NCBI GenBank assembly: GCA_018675395.1 | Contig: JABGYE010000351.1 | Coordinates: 1 to 7,963 of the forward strand | Direction: 5' to 3' | From: EC70 sp018675395 | Lineage (GTDB): Bacteria > Verrucomicrobiota > Verrucomicrobiia > Verrucomicrobiales > DEV007 | DNA length: 7,963 nt | Shown: piece after piece, positions 1 through 7,232 of the stretch | Position numbering within the stretch: position 1 is the first letter of the stretch | Layout: each line of letters begins with the position of its first letter | Translations under genes and position numbers: made by a program | Notes under the pieces: model-generated | What the model was told of the DNA's origin: nothing | The model's database searches: none | Seen by the model: only the letters and a program-made list of their open reading frames with translations

Positions 1-2661
1 GCGAGTATATCCGAGACGAAGTCGTCTCTGTAGTAAGGAAGTTGACGCTCGACGTTCAACCTGAATGACTTCTAAGCATTTTTCGATAATTTTCTCATCT
101 TCTTCAGAAACTTCGTCATCTTCTTCGGATTGGCCATTTAGACTATCTTCGATTTCCTGCGCAAATATGGGGCTAGCTTGCTCAGAACAGAAATCGACAA
201 CGGAAACACACTCTTGATCAGTGATGAGTGCACCTTGGGCTCTTTGTAGTTGGGCGCTTCCTGGTGGCAAGTAGAGCATATCGCCTTTACCGACAAGTTT
301 TTCTGCACCTTTATTATCCAAAATGACACGACTATCTAAGGAAGATGATACTTGGAAAGCTATTCTTGACGGAATGTTCGCTTTGATTATTCCGGTCACA
401 ACATCTGCTCGTGGAGTTTGTGTAGCTATTATCAGATGGATTCCAGCAGCTCTTGCCTTTTGCGCGATCCTTGCAATTGCCTGCTCAACATCCGCCGGGG
501 CAGTTTGCATTAAGTCAGCTAGTTCGTCGATAATTACAACGATATAAGGAAGTCTTTCAGGTATTTTTTCTTCATCAGCAATATCAACAGAATCTACGAT
601 TTCCTTGCCTCTTAGATGTTCTTCTTTACTAGATCCTGTAGCATTTGCTGAGTGATCGCCGAGTATGTCTTCACTGTGTGTTTGAGGCTTTGAGTCTTCT
701 GATTGATTTATGGAGGAGTCTTCACTGTCGATCTCGTTCCATTGTCCATCCTTTTCTCCTTCTTCGTATTCGACTTCGACTTCGACTTCTTCATATTCAT
801 ATTCCCATTCACCATCCTCTTCTAAATCCGAATCCTTTGTTGCTTCTGAATCCGAATCGAAGTCCAATTTAGATTGACCATTAGAATCAAAGAACTCGTT
901 CTGATCACTTTCAGTTCCATCGTGTTGCTCTCTATTATTGAAAGCGTCAAAGTTACGAAGATTAAGCTTAGCAAATAACTGATAGCGTCTTTCCATTTCA
1001 TTAACGACCCAGCGCAATGCGAGTAACACCTTTTTTGAATCGGTTACTACCGGAACGATTTGATGCGGCAAATTGTTATAGACCTGCATTTCGACTACCT
1101 TAGGGTCAATCATTATGAATCGAAGTTCATCAGGGGTGAACCTATAGAGCATGCTCGCTATGATTCCGTTAATACAAACAGATTTTCCGGCACCAGTGGC
1201 TCCTGCTACTAGGAGGTGCGGCATTTTAGCAAGGTCACCTATGACGGTTTTGCCGTAAACATCTTTACCTAGCGCTATTGGAATTTTATGTTGAGGATCT
1301 GTGAATACTGGATCTTCGAAGAGTTCCCTCAAAGCAACCGTCACTTTTTCATTATTTGCTATTTCTATGCCGACAGTGTCTTTTCCTGGAATAGGAGCAA
1401 GGATATTGATTCTTTCCGCTTTTGTGGCACGTGCGATATCTGCTTCGAGCGCTGTAATTCTATTTACTCTTAACCCTTTGCTTGGATAGATCTCATAGCG
1501 TGTAACTGTTGGTCCTCGGGTAATGTCTCCTGCGCTTACATTGACATTAAAATTATCTAATGTTTCGACTATCGTTTTTTGGGTCTGAATTAAAAGGTTC
1601 TTGTCAGTAGGTTTTCGTTCTGATTGAGTTTCAAAATTAAGCAAATCTATATCGGGCAGTTTATATCCAGGGAACTGGACTTCTTTCGGCGCAGAAAAAT
1701 CTGAGCCGTTGACACGATTTGCTGCTGATTTATTTGCGGCGAGGACTTCAGCTATCGAAGGTTTGCGTTCTTTGGCTTCTTCGGCAGACCTTACTGAAGC
1801 ATCATATATTTTTGGCTCAGCTATTACCACTTCTTCATCAGTTTTTATATCCGCACCCTCTTCCGGTAAGGAATCTTCTGAAGAGTCTTCTTGAATCGGA
1901 GGATCTACTTTCTTCTCCTTTTTAGGAATTTCTTTTGATTGTTCTTTTTGATCTAACTCGATCGTCTTTCCTATCTTTTTTTCTATGCGTCTTTGTTCCT
2001 TTTCAAGTTTCTTTTTCTGAATCAGGAGCCGATCATTTTCATTGGCCTTGGAGTAGATCCTGTTCTCACGCCACTTTTTCAAATATTTATATGAGGCGAT
2101 GAAAGCTTGTAATATTTGGCCCGGATGGACCCTAGTTATTAATAATGCCGCTGCACAGTAGGCCGTTGACATGATTAAAAAGGAACCAACATTTCCAGTC
2201 ATCCCGACTAGCTTGTCTCCAACATATTCCCCAATGATTCCACCAGTTCCTGAAATATGAAATGGGCCGGATTGAAGGAACCATTTTTGGTAATGCATGA
2301 GGCAGCAACCTGACACTAAGAGTATACCGAATCCTAACAGGCTAATTTTAGATATTGGTGACTTCTTGAGTAACCTAGCAGCTCCAAACCAGATCATTAT
2401 TGCTGGTATAAGATAGCTAGTTACGCCAATTGTATAAAATGACATTCCTGCCCAAGTTGCTCCTGGAGGTCCCAAGAAGTTAACTGCTGGTCTTGTTGGA
2501 TTGGCCGTGTGGCTAAAAGGGACCCACGCAGGTAAGTCATCAATAGAAAATGAAGCGAGTGACAAAATATAAAGAAAACCAAACCCCATTAGGCCGAGAC
2601 TTAACAAGTGAGAATTTGAAAGTTCAAATTCCTTGCGCCGTTTACGTTTGGTATTTGCCAT
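1..2661 (-). CDS. ftsK: DNA translocase FtsK/SpoIIIE family (C-terminus cut by window edge)
   Basis: ATP-driven, membrane-anchored motor that pumps chromosomal DNA through the division septum and, in the family, aids chromosome dimer resolution. The ATG at 2661 gives a basic start (MANTKRKRRKE). Four hydrophobic segments follow at about residues 19-38, 72-98, 106-123 and 151-175. A Lys/Glu-rich linker runs to about residue 390. The motor has Walker A GATGAGKS (487-494, Lys493), the D-P-K-V-V-E-M sequence, Walker B VVIIDE (708-713) and the ATQTPRADVVTG segment. The last visible residues, ASTSLLQRRLRLGYTR, are the winged-helix gamma domain that reads polar DNA motifs, so probably only some tens of residues are missing. 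The 887 codons have no frameshift. Residues 578-703 are an unusual acidic insertion, described separately. It is divergent from the DUF2064 gene and no clear promoter is seen. Family assignment is near certain; the exact cell-division role is inferred. Confidence 0.96.
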   Translation of the reverse strand, partial: MANTKRKRRKEFELSNSHLLSLGLMGFGFLYILSLASFSIDDLPAWVPFSHTANPTRPAVNFLGPPGATWAGMSFYTIGVTSYLIPAIMIWFGAARLLKKSPISKISLLGFGILLVSGCCLMHYQKWFLQSGPFHISGTGGIIGEYVGDKLVGMTGNVGSFLIMSTAYCAAALLITRVHPGQILQAFIASYKYLKKWRENRIYSKANENDRLLIQKKKLEKEQRRIEKKIGKTIELDQKEQSKEIPKKEKKVDPPIQEDSSEDSLPEEGADIKTDEEVVIAEPKIYDASVRSAEEAKERKPSIAEVLAANKSAANRVNGSDFSAPKEVQFPGYKLPDIDLLNFETQSERKPTDKNLLIQTQKTIVETLDNFNVNVSAGDITRGPTVTRYEIYPSKGLRVNRITALEADIARATKAERINILAPIPGKDTVGIEIANNEKVTVALRELFEDPVFTDPQHKIPIALGKDVYGKTVIGDLAKMPHLLVAGATGAGKSVCINGIIASMLYRFTPDELRFIMIDPKVVEMQVYNNLPHQIVPVVTDSKKVLLALRWVVNEMERRYQLFAKLNLRNFDAFNNREQHDGTESDQNEFFDSNGQSKLDFDSDSEATKDSDLEEDGEWEYEYEEVEVEVEYEEGEKDGQWNEIDSEDSSINQSEDSKPQTHSEDILGDHSANATGSSKEEHLRGKEIVDSVDIADEEKIPERLPYIVVIIDELADLMQTAPADVEQAIARIAQKARAAGIHLIIATQTPRADVVTGIIKANIPSRIAFQVSSSLDSRVILDNKGAEKLVGKGDMLYLPPGSAQLQRAQGALITDQECVSVVDFCSEQASPIFAQEIEDSLNGQSEEDDEVSEEDEKIIEKCLEVIQVERRASTSLLQRRLRLGYTR
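553..930 (-). other. Acidic low-complexity insertion inside the FtsK motor domain
   Basis: This segment encodes about residues 578-703 of the FtsK protein, between the R-N-F-D-A-F-N-N element after Walker A and the R-L-P-Y-I-V-V-I-I-D-E strand carrying Walker B. By my count about 45 of 126 residues are Asp or Glu, with a core of alternating Glu with Val or Tyr, and many Ser, Asn and Gly. From memory, SpoIIIE has about 20 residues here and E. coli FtsK about 40, so this is roughly 85-105 residues longer. The reading frame is open across it and both flanks match the family, so it is part of the protein and not an assembly break. Its function is unknown. Confidence 0.85.
769..789. repeat. In-frame hexanucleotide tandem repeat (TTCGAC)3 plus TTC
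   Basis: Three perfect copies of TTCGAC are followed by TTC. On the coding (minus) strand this reads as repeated GAA-GTC, giving alternating Glu-Val in the core of the FtsK acidic insertion. Flanking TTC and ATA triplets continue the Glu/Tyr pattern. Because the unit is six bases, a gain or loss of copies would change the protein by two residues without a frameshift. The array is short, so instability is possible but not shown. Confidence 0.8.
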
Positions 2662-2680
2662 TAAAAATTATTAAAACCTT

Positions 2681-2719
2681 TGCGGATTCACGCCGGTTTT
2701 ATAAATTATTTGCGAATCC
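2681..2719. repeat. Paired GGATTC / GAATCC arms in the ftsK-DUF2064 divergent gap
   Basis: The 135-base gap between the divergent genes holds TGCGGATTC (2681-2689) and TGCGAATCC (2711-2719), spaced 30 bases start to start. Read as inverted arms, GGATTC and GAATCC pair perfectly over six bases. Read as direct copies, they share TGCG and the AT-C pattern. The bases between are AT-rich (TTTTATAAATTATT). This could be a regulator site acting on one or both genes, but the arms are short and chance is not excluded. Nothing else recognisable lies in this gap. Confidence 0.3.
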
Positions 2720-2796
2720 TGTGGAGAAATTAGGCGGAAATTAGATAATAATCAAAAAATATCTGATTTTCATAATAATTAACATTTCTTATACAT

Positions 2797-3447
2797 TTGA
2801 CTGATTTACTCTTAATTTTTCTGAAATGGCCAGAACCTGGGCGAGTTAAAACTCGTTTAGCCAATGATATTGGAGCTGAAAAAGCAGCCGAAATTTATAA
2901 AATTCTCGTTCAGAGGGTCATGCAGCAAATTTCACCAATTTACAGTCAATTAGTTCGTATTTGTTGGGTTTTTGACCCAATAGAGAAAGAAGATGAAATG
3001 AAGGATTGGATTAAAAAAGAACTCGATGATTTAGGTTTTACCGATCTAAATCGGCATATTTTTTGGTCCCAATCGGATGGAGGCTTAGGTGATCGCCTCC
3101 AAAGTGCTTTTGAGAAGGCTTTTTCTTTGGATTATGACAGGATTATAGCGATAGGCACTGATTGCATTGAACTCGATAGCAGAACGATAGAACGCGCTTT
3201 GGCGAGTCTATCAAGTGAACGATCCATAGTTTTTGGTCCATCTTTTGATGGTGGCTATTATCTCGTTGGAATGAGGAGCAATTTAGGATTATCGGTATTT
3301 AGGAGTATACCTTGGAGTACCTCGAAGGTTCTGGAGCAAAGTCGAGATCGAGCTGTTTCCTTCGACTTGGAATATACTTTATTGGAAGAATGCAATGATG
3401 TCGACACTTTGGAGGATTGGAACTCCATGCGGCTTTTAATTGAATAA
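2797..3447 (+). CDS. GT-A fold transferase, DUF2064 / TIGR04282 family
   Basis: This is a cytoplasmic nucleotidyl- or glycosyltransferase-like protein of 216 residues, about the usual family length. Family motifs appear in order: P-E-P-G-R-V-K-T-R-L (12-21, the nucleotide-binding loop), Q-S-D-G-G-L-G-D-R-L (92-101), I-G-T-D-C (119-123, putative metal-binding Asp), G-P-S-F-D-G-G-Y-Y-L-V-G (148-159) and D-V-D-T-L-E-D-W (201-208). The start is TTG: no in-frame ATG occurs between the upstream stop at 2776 and the N-terminal motif, and the first internal Met is residue 42. No Shine-Dalgarno sequence is seen. Many relatives have Pro after the D-C; here it is Ile124. TIGR04282 members are often annotated as arsenosugar biosynthesis enzymes, but no arsenic genes are nearby, so the substrate is unknown. 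It may share a transcript with the downstream oxidoreductase across an 89-base gap. Confidence 0.88.
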   Translation: MTDLLLIFLKWPEPGRVKTRLANDIGAEKAAEIYKILVQRVMQQISPIYSQLVRICWVFDPIEKEDEMKDWIKKELDDLGFTDLNRHIFWSQSDGGLGDRLQSAFEKAFSLDYDRIIAIGTDCIELDSRTIERALASLSSERSIVFGPSFDGGYYLVGMRSNLGLSVFRSIPWSTSKVLEQSRDRAVSFDLEYTLLEECNDVDTLEDWNSMRLLIE

Positions 3448-3478
3448 AATTTAATGAAGATATTATTTTTTTTCAGTA

Positions 3479-3518
3479 TTGAGATTAATAGTTTCATAAG
3501 TCATCTTATTGGTCTCAA
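3479..3518 (+). promoter_or_regulatory. Nested AT-rich hairpin upstream of the oxidoreductase
   Basis: Between the DUF2064 stop and the oxidoreductase ATG, an outer pair TTGAGA (3479-3484) / TCTCAA (3513-3518) encloses an inner hairpin ATAAG-tcat-CTTAT (3496-3509). Both pair perfectly but are short and AT-rich. The outer arm ends 18 bases before the ATG at 3537. It could be an operator or a weak leader structure. There is no T-run after it, so it does not look like a terminator. An eight-base T-run (3466-3473) precedes it, with only a 4-bp stem before that. Confidence 0.25.
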
Positions 3519-3536
3519 ATTCAACTATTTCATTTA

Positions 3537-4859
3537 ATGTCTTCTATCTCCAAGTTATCCCGCCGTAAATTTGTAAAATCTAGTGCGTTGAGCGCTTTCG
3601 CTTTTCAGGTTGTTCCAAGCCGTGTCTTTGGTGCCAATGAACGTGTGGCAGTCGCAGGGATCGGAGCAGGAGGGAAGGGGGCTAGTGATATAGCAGGAGC
3701 CAAGGGAGCAGGAGCGGACATTGTAGGTTTGTGTGATGTCGATGCTGGTCGCCTCAATGGTGCTGTTAAAAAGTATCCAGGAGCTAAGGGGTTTTCTGAT
3801 TACCGAAAATTGTTTGATGAGCTTGGAAAGAGCATAGATGCGGTAACCGTTTCGACTCCTGATCATATGCATTTTCATGCCGCATTGGCTGCAATCAAAA
3901 TGGGTAAGCATGCATATGTTCAGAAGCCCTTAACTCATTCTATATGGGAAGCAAGAACGCTCACGCTTGAAGCTGCCAAAAATAAGGTCATAACACAAAT
4001 GGGCAATCAGGCGCATGCAGGTGAGCCGATCCGTCGTGCCGTCGAGCTTATAAGGGCAGGAGTCATAGGTAAGGTGAAGGAAGTTCATACTTGGACGAAC
4101 CGCCCCATTTGGCCGCAAGGTGTTAAGAATGCTCTCCCGGCTCAGGAAATTCCAAAGAGCATGAACTGGGATCAATGGATAGGCCCCGCTCCAATGCGGG
4201 ATTATAACTCCGGCTATGCTCCATTTAAATGGAGGGGCTGGTGGGACTTTGGAACAGGTGCATTAGGAGACATGGGATGCCATATTATGGACATGCCTTT
4301 CTGGGCCCTTGACCTTAAGCATCCCGTGGCGGTTGAGGCTAAGCAGCAAGGGAACTCAATTCATTCCGGCCCTAATAAATCCATTGTCACTTATACTTTT
4401 CCTGAAGGAAAGTATAACCATAAGATGCCATACGTTTGGTATGATGGGGGTCACATGCCTGAGGCGTCTGTCTTTGAAGGAACGATTGTGAATCCATCCA
4501 ACGCGAAGAAGTTTGATCTGATAATAATAGGGGATAAGGGTAAATTTCTCTTTAATCGTAACAGTCAGAAGTGGAAAACAACCCCCGAAGATCTTATCGA
4601 GAGCGTGAATCCGGACAAAACAATACCGAGAGTAAAGAACGAAGATCAAGAATGGATTGATGCTATTCGCGGAGTAGGTAGTGAGCCCCTTTCTGGATTC
4701 GCTCATTCTGGTCCTTTCACAGAGACGGTGCTTCTGGGGAATCTTGCAGTTAGGCTTGGCAAGAGAATCGAATGGGATGGGCCAAACCTTCGTGCTACAA
4801 ATGCGCCGGAAGCGGCGGCGATTGTTAAAAGGGAATACCGCAAAGGTTGGGAAGTTTAA
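3537..4859 (+). CDS. Tat-exported Gfo/Idh/MocA family oxidoreductase
   Basis: NAD(P)-dependent sugar or polyol dehydrogenase-like protein of 440 residues. The N-terminus is a twin-arginine signal (S-R-R-K-F-V at 8-13, then a hydrophobic stretch to about residue 26), so export in folded form with bound cofactor is expected. The Rossmann domain shows G-I-G-A-G-G-K-G (41-48), the acidic C-D-V-D (66-69) after the second strand, S-T-P-D-H-M-H-F (106-113) and Q-K-P (129-131) at the usual E-K-P position with the catalytic-region Lys130. The C-terminal sheet domain has W-R-G-W-W-D-F-G-T-G (232-241) and G-D-M-G-C-H-I-M-D (244-252), typical of the Tat-signal subgroup common in Planctomycetes and Verrucomicrobia. 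The ATG at 3537 is chosen because it gives the full Tat motif; no Shine-Dalgarno sequence is seen. A small exported-looking protein follows after 41 bases. The substrate cannot be read from sequence. Confidence 0.93.
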   Translation: MSSISKLSRRKFVKSSALSAFAFQVVPSRVFGANERVAVAGIGAGGKGASDIAGAKGAGADIVGLCDVDAGRLNGAVKKYPGAKGFSDYRKLFDELGKSIDAVTVSTPDHMHFHAALAAIKMGKHAYVQKPLTHSIWEARTLTLEAAKNKVITQMGNQAHAGEPIRRAVELIRAGVIGKVKEVHTWTNRPIWPQGVKNALPAQEIPKSMNWDQWIGPAPMRDYNSGYAPFKWRGWWDFGTGALGDMGCHIMDMPFWALDLKHPVAVEAKQQGNSIHSGPNKSIVTYTFPEGKYNHKMPYVWYDGGHMPEASVFEGTIVNPSNAKKFDLIIIGDKGKFLFNRNSQKWKTTPEDLIESVNPDKTIPRVKNEDQEWIDAIRGVGSEPLSGFAHSGPFTETVLLGNLAVRLGKRIEWDGPNLRATNAPEAAAIVKREYRKGWEV

Positions 4860-4900
4860 CTGAGCTTAGACTCGTTTATATTTTATCAGGCAAAAGAAAA

Positions 4901-5125
4901 TTGAAATTACGATATATTTTTGTAGCGCTGACTTGCATCTTTTATTTTCCTTGCTGTAAAACTAAAGATACTGAGTTCGGCATTCCTCCTGAGAGAACTT
5001 CAAAAGTTCCTCGTTTATTTTCTGGGGAATACTCTCGTAAGTGGCAAGAGACTCGAGCCCGATGGGCAGAGCGTGAAGATAAAAAGTTCAACCAAATGTT
5101 TGAACGGATGAAAGGCGATCGTTGA
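4901..5125 (+). CDS. Small exported or lipoprotein-like hypothetical protein
   Basis: A 74-residue protein of no family I recognise. The N-terminus has Lys2 and Arg4, a hydrophobic run at about 5-17, then Cys18-Cys19 followed by a polar stretch, which resembles a lipoprotein signal. The box (Y-F-P-C or F-P-C-C) is a poor match to L-[AS]-[GA]-C. After a Pro-rich patch (G-I-P-P), the C-terminal half is highly charged and probably helical, rich in Arg, Glu, Lys and Trp. The start is inferred as TTG at 4901 with AGG ten bases before, because it puts the signal at the N-terminus. An in-frame TTG at 4847 overlapping the previous gene is the alternative. The 41-base spacing to the oxidoreductase suggests co-transcription. 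It stops 25 bases before the converging ROK gene ends; no GC-rich terminator hairpin is visible in that gap. Confidence 0.6.
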   Translation: MKLRYIFVALTCIFYFPCCKTKDTEFGIPPERTSKVPRLFSGEYSRKWQETRARWAEREDKKFNQMFERMKGDR

Positions 5126-5150
5126 GCAAAAGGATTGTTTTAATTTAATC

Positions 5151-6164
5151 TTAAACAAGTTCCATGGCTTTGTGTGCAACACCAATTGCCGCTGCATAAT
5201 CGCCACCAACGGCCCAATCGAATCTAGTAGTGACTCCATGTGGAGGTATCGGTGAATTCACATAAAAGGATGGAGCTCTTTCTTCGAACCCAAGCCTTAC
5301 ATTTTCTAGATACCAGTCACGGAATCCAGTCTCTGCCAAGCCTCCACCAATCACAATTAATCCAGGATCCAGTTCACTTGCTTGGTCACCCATTGCCCAC
5401 CCCAATATGTGTGCTTGTCTCTGGAAAAGCGACCTTGCTAGCGGATCCTCATTTTCACAATAGTCCCGTAACTGAAAGGCCTTTTCTTCAATGCTGATTT
5501 GTTCTTGCGCGAGTGGATGACTAGAATTTTCGCTTTTATCCAATTCAATTTTGAGGCGTCTTCTTAGGGCGACCAGTGAGACCCAAGCCTCGAGAGATCC
5601 TGGTCCCTTGCCTGCACACTCAGGGAGGCTACCGTCTTCTTCTCTGAAAGGGACAGAGATGGCGCCTATCTCCATTGCTAAACCATTGCATCCTTCATAT
5701 AATTGTCCCTTGCCAAGAACAAATCCTCCACCGAGTCCGGTTCCTGGTGCCACAAAAAGTAGAGGGCCATCGTGTCCGGGACGCAAGATCCATTCACCAT
5801 AAGCAGCAGCGTTACCGTCATTTGTCATATAACATGGGCGGTGAATTTCTTTAGAAAATTCGTCCCGAATATTTGTGCCTACCCAGTCTTCATTCAGATT
5901 GGCCTGTCCCCATATTACTCCATCAGAGGACGGGGCCGGAACATCTATCCCTACAGCTGTGATGTTGGAAGATTCAATTGAATTATCAGAGCACAATTGA
6001 TCAATGGCAGCTCGTAACTGTTTGAATGTTGCCTTGTATCCGTCGCTCCCATGTGAACGAACCTCTACACCATCACCGACTTGCCTGCCGCTCTCATTGA
6101 GTAGGGCAGCTTTAACTGTAGTGCCGCCGATATCTAATCCGACGAAATGAGTCGATCCTTCCAT
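5151..6164 (-). CDS. ROK family sugar kinase (glucokinase-like)
   Basis: Cytoplasmic ATP-dependent hexose kinase of 337 residues; glucose or fructose would feed the neighbouring glycolytic enzymes. Seen: ATP-phosphate loop D-I-G-G-T-T (11-16), G-I-D-V-P-A-P (72-78), catalytic N-D at 115-116 (Asp116) in T-N-D-G-N-A-A-A, G-T-G-L-G-G-G (141-147), sugar-binding Glu165 in M-E-I-G, and L-D-P-G-L-I-V-I-G-G-G-L (265-276). Odd: the ROK zinc site, normally G-H plus C-x-C-G-x-x-G-C-x-E, here reads G-A (167-168) and C-A-G-K-G-P-G-S-L-E (183-192). Only Cys183 and Glu192 remain of the usual His, three Cys and Glu. The ATG at 6164 lies 23 bases after the aldolase stop, so the two genes are probably one operon. 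No repressor-type DNA-binding domain precedes the kinase. Substrate specificity is not certain. Confidence 0.9.
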   Translation of the reverse strand: MEGSTHFVGLDIGGTTVKAALLNESGRQVGDGVEVRSHGSDGYKATFKQLRAAIDQLCSDNSIESSNITAVGIDVPAPSSDGVIWGQANLNEDWVGTNIRDEFSKEIHRPCYMTNDGNAAAYGEWILRPGHDGPLLFVAPGTGLGGGFVLGKGQLYEGCNGLAMEIGAISVPFREEDGSLPECAGKGPGSLEAWVSLVALRRRLKIELDKSENSSHPLAQEQISIEEKAFQLRDYCENEDPLARSLFQRQAHILGWAMGDQASELDPGLIVIGGGLAETGFRDWYLENVRLGFEERAPSFYVNSPIPPHGVTTRFDWAVGGDYAAAIGVAHKAMELV

Positions 6165-6187
6165 CGGGTAATAATTTTTTGTTAGTA

Positions 6188-7222
6188 CTAAGCTTGTTTG
6201 ATGATTGTTTTATCTACAGATAACAAATCATCACATGCCTGTCCTACTCTGTCAGCCATAGCTTGTTCGCCAGCTTTAAGGTAAGAGCGGGGATCGTATA
6301 CTTTTTTGTTGCCGATTTCTCCGTCAACCTTAAGAACACCATCGTAATTGCTGAGCATGTGTCCGGCTACAGGTCTACTAAAGGCGTACTGAGTGTCTGT
6401 ATCCACATTCATTTTGACTACTCCATAGTCAAGAGTTTCCCTTATCTCTGATAAGAGGCTTCCAGATCCTCCATGGAAAACGAGATCAAATTCTGATGTG
6501 TCCCCATACTTTTCCTGAACAGCGCTCTGACCTTCCTTTAAGATCTCTGGTTTTAGTTTTACTGCGCCAGGCTTGTAATGGCCATGAACGTTGCCGAAGG
6601 TGGCAGCGAAAGTAAAGCGTCCCAGATCGGCCAATGCTTCATGGACGGCAACCATGTCCTCAGGTGTTGTGTAGAGATCTTCGTCAGGAGTGTCTTCTGA
6701 TCCAGCGGATCCATCTTCTTCACCGCCTACGACGCCGGCTTCGACTTCAAGTATAATTTCATGCTCTGCACATTTCTTCAAATAGGTTTGCGAAATAGCC
6801 ATATTTTCCTCTAAAGGAAGAATAGATGCATCGAGCATATGATTTTGGAATAAATTATTTTCGCCTTTTGCTCTTCTGGCTGCAGTGGCCTCGATCAATG
6901 GATCTAAGAATGATTCCGCTGTTCCGGGTTGGCAGTGATCAGTGTTAAGGCCAATAAGAACATCATATTGTTCTGCCAGAGCATGGGCTGCTTCTGCAAG
7001 GATAATGGTGCCTTTCGTTGCATCTTTATTATTTAGTCCTGAGGCAAACTGTCCGGCACCAGTTGAGAATTGAATAATACCATCAGACTTATTGTCTGCG
7101 AATCCCTTTAATGCTGCGTTTAGCGTCGGAATACTCGAGCAATTAATGGCTGGATAAGCGTAACCACCCTCCTGGGCGGCGTCTAACATGGTTGCGAATT
7201 GTGATGGGGTTGCTATAGGCAT
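6188..7222 (-). CDS. fbaA: Class II (zinc) fructose-bisphosphate aldolase
   Basis: Cleaves fructose-1,6-bisphosphate to dihydroxyacetone phosphate and glyceraldehyde-3-phosphate in glycolysis, and runs in reverse in gluconeogenesis. At 344 residues it is close to the E. coli FbaA type (359, class IIA). Visible motifs are Y-A-Y-P-A-I-N-C (21-28), T-D-H-C (94-97; catalytic Asp95 and zinc ligand His96), N-H-M-L-D (127-131), E-V-E-A-G-V-V-G-G-E-E-D-G (159-171), G-N-V-H-G (210-214; zinc ligand His213), H-G-G-S-G-S (250-255; zinc ligand His250) and K-M-N-V-D-T-D (270-276; Asn272). The start is the ATG at 7222, which yields MPIATPSQF directly before conserved sequence. The reading frame stays open to an ATG at 7417, but that would overlap the divergent phosphofructokinase and add unrelated residues. 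First gene of a likely operon with the ROK kinase. Confidence 0.95.
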   Translation of the reverse strand: MPIATPSQFATMLDAAQEGGYAYPAINCSSIPTLNAALKGFADNKSDGIIQFSTGAGQFASGLNNKDATKGTIILAEAAHALAEQYDVLIGLNTDHCQPGTAESFLDPLIEATAARRAKGENNLFQNHMLDASILPLEENMAISQTYLKKCAEHEIILEVEAGVVGGEEDGSAGSEDTPDEDLYTTPEDMVAVHEALADLGRFTFAATFGNVHGHYKPGAVKLKPEILKEGQSAVQEKYGDTSEFDLVFHGGSGSLLSEIRETLDYGVVKMNVDTDTQYAFSRPVAGHMLSNYDGVLKVDGEIGNKKVYDPRSYLKAGEQAMADRVGQACDDLLSVDKTIIKQA

Positions 7223-7232
7223 ATTGGCCGCG

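Noticed and set aside
1..60. Apparent frame change near the end of the FtsK gene
   Set aside because: A first reading in another frame gave a plausible peptide, but triplet-by-triplet checking showed the gamma-domain sequence in the same frame as the start codon, so there is no frameshift.
645..872. Plus-strand open frame with Arg/Leu/His/Pro-rich repeats opposite the FtsK insert
   Set aside because: It is the antisense shadow of the acidic low-complexity coding sequence; the composition follows from the repeated GAA/GAC codons.
2720..2728. TGTGGAGAA, one mismatch from the reverse complement of a DnaA box
   Set aside because: It is a single imperfect 9-mer with no clustered copies and no dnaA/dnaN neighbours, so it is no evidence for an origin.
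3453..3473. Possible intrinsic terminator after the DUF2064 gene (short TAAT/ATTA stem followed by eight T)
   Set aside because: The stem is only four AT pairs, too weak to call a terminator; the T-run alone is expected in AT-rich spacer.
5126..5150. Possible bidirectional terminator between the small protein and the ROK kinase
   Set aside because: Only an imperfect AT-rich AAGGATT / AATCTT pairing is present, with no GC-rich stem.
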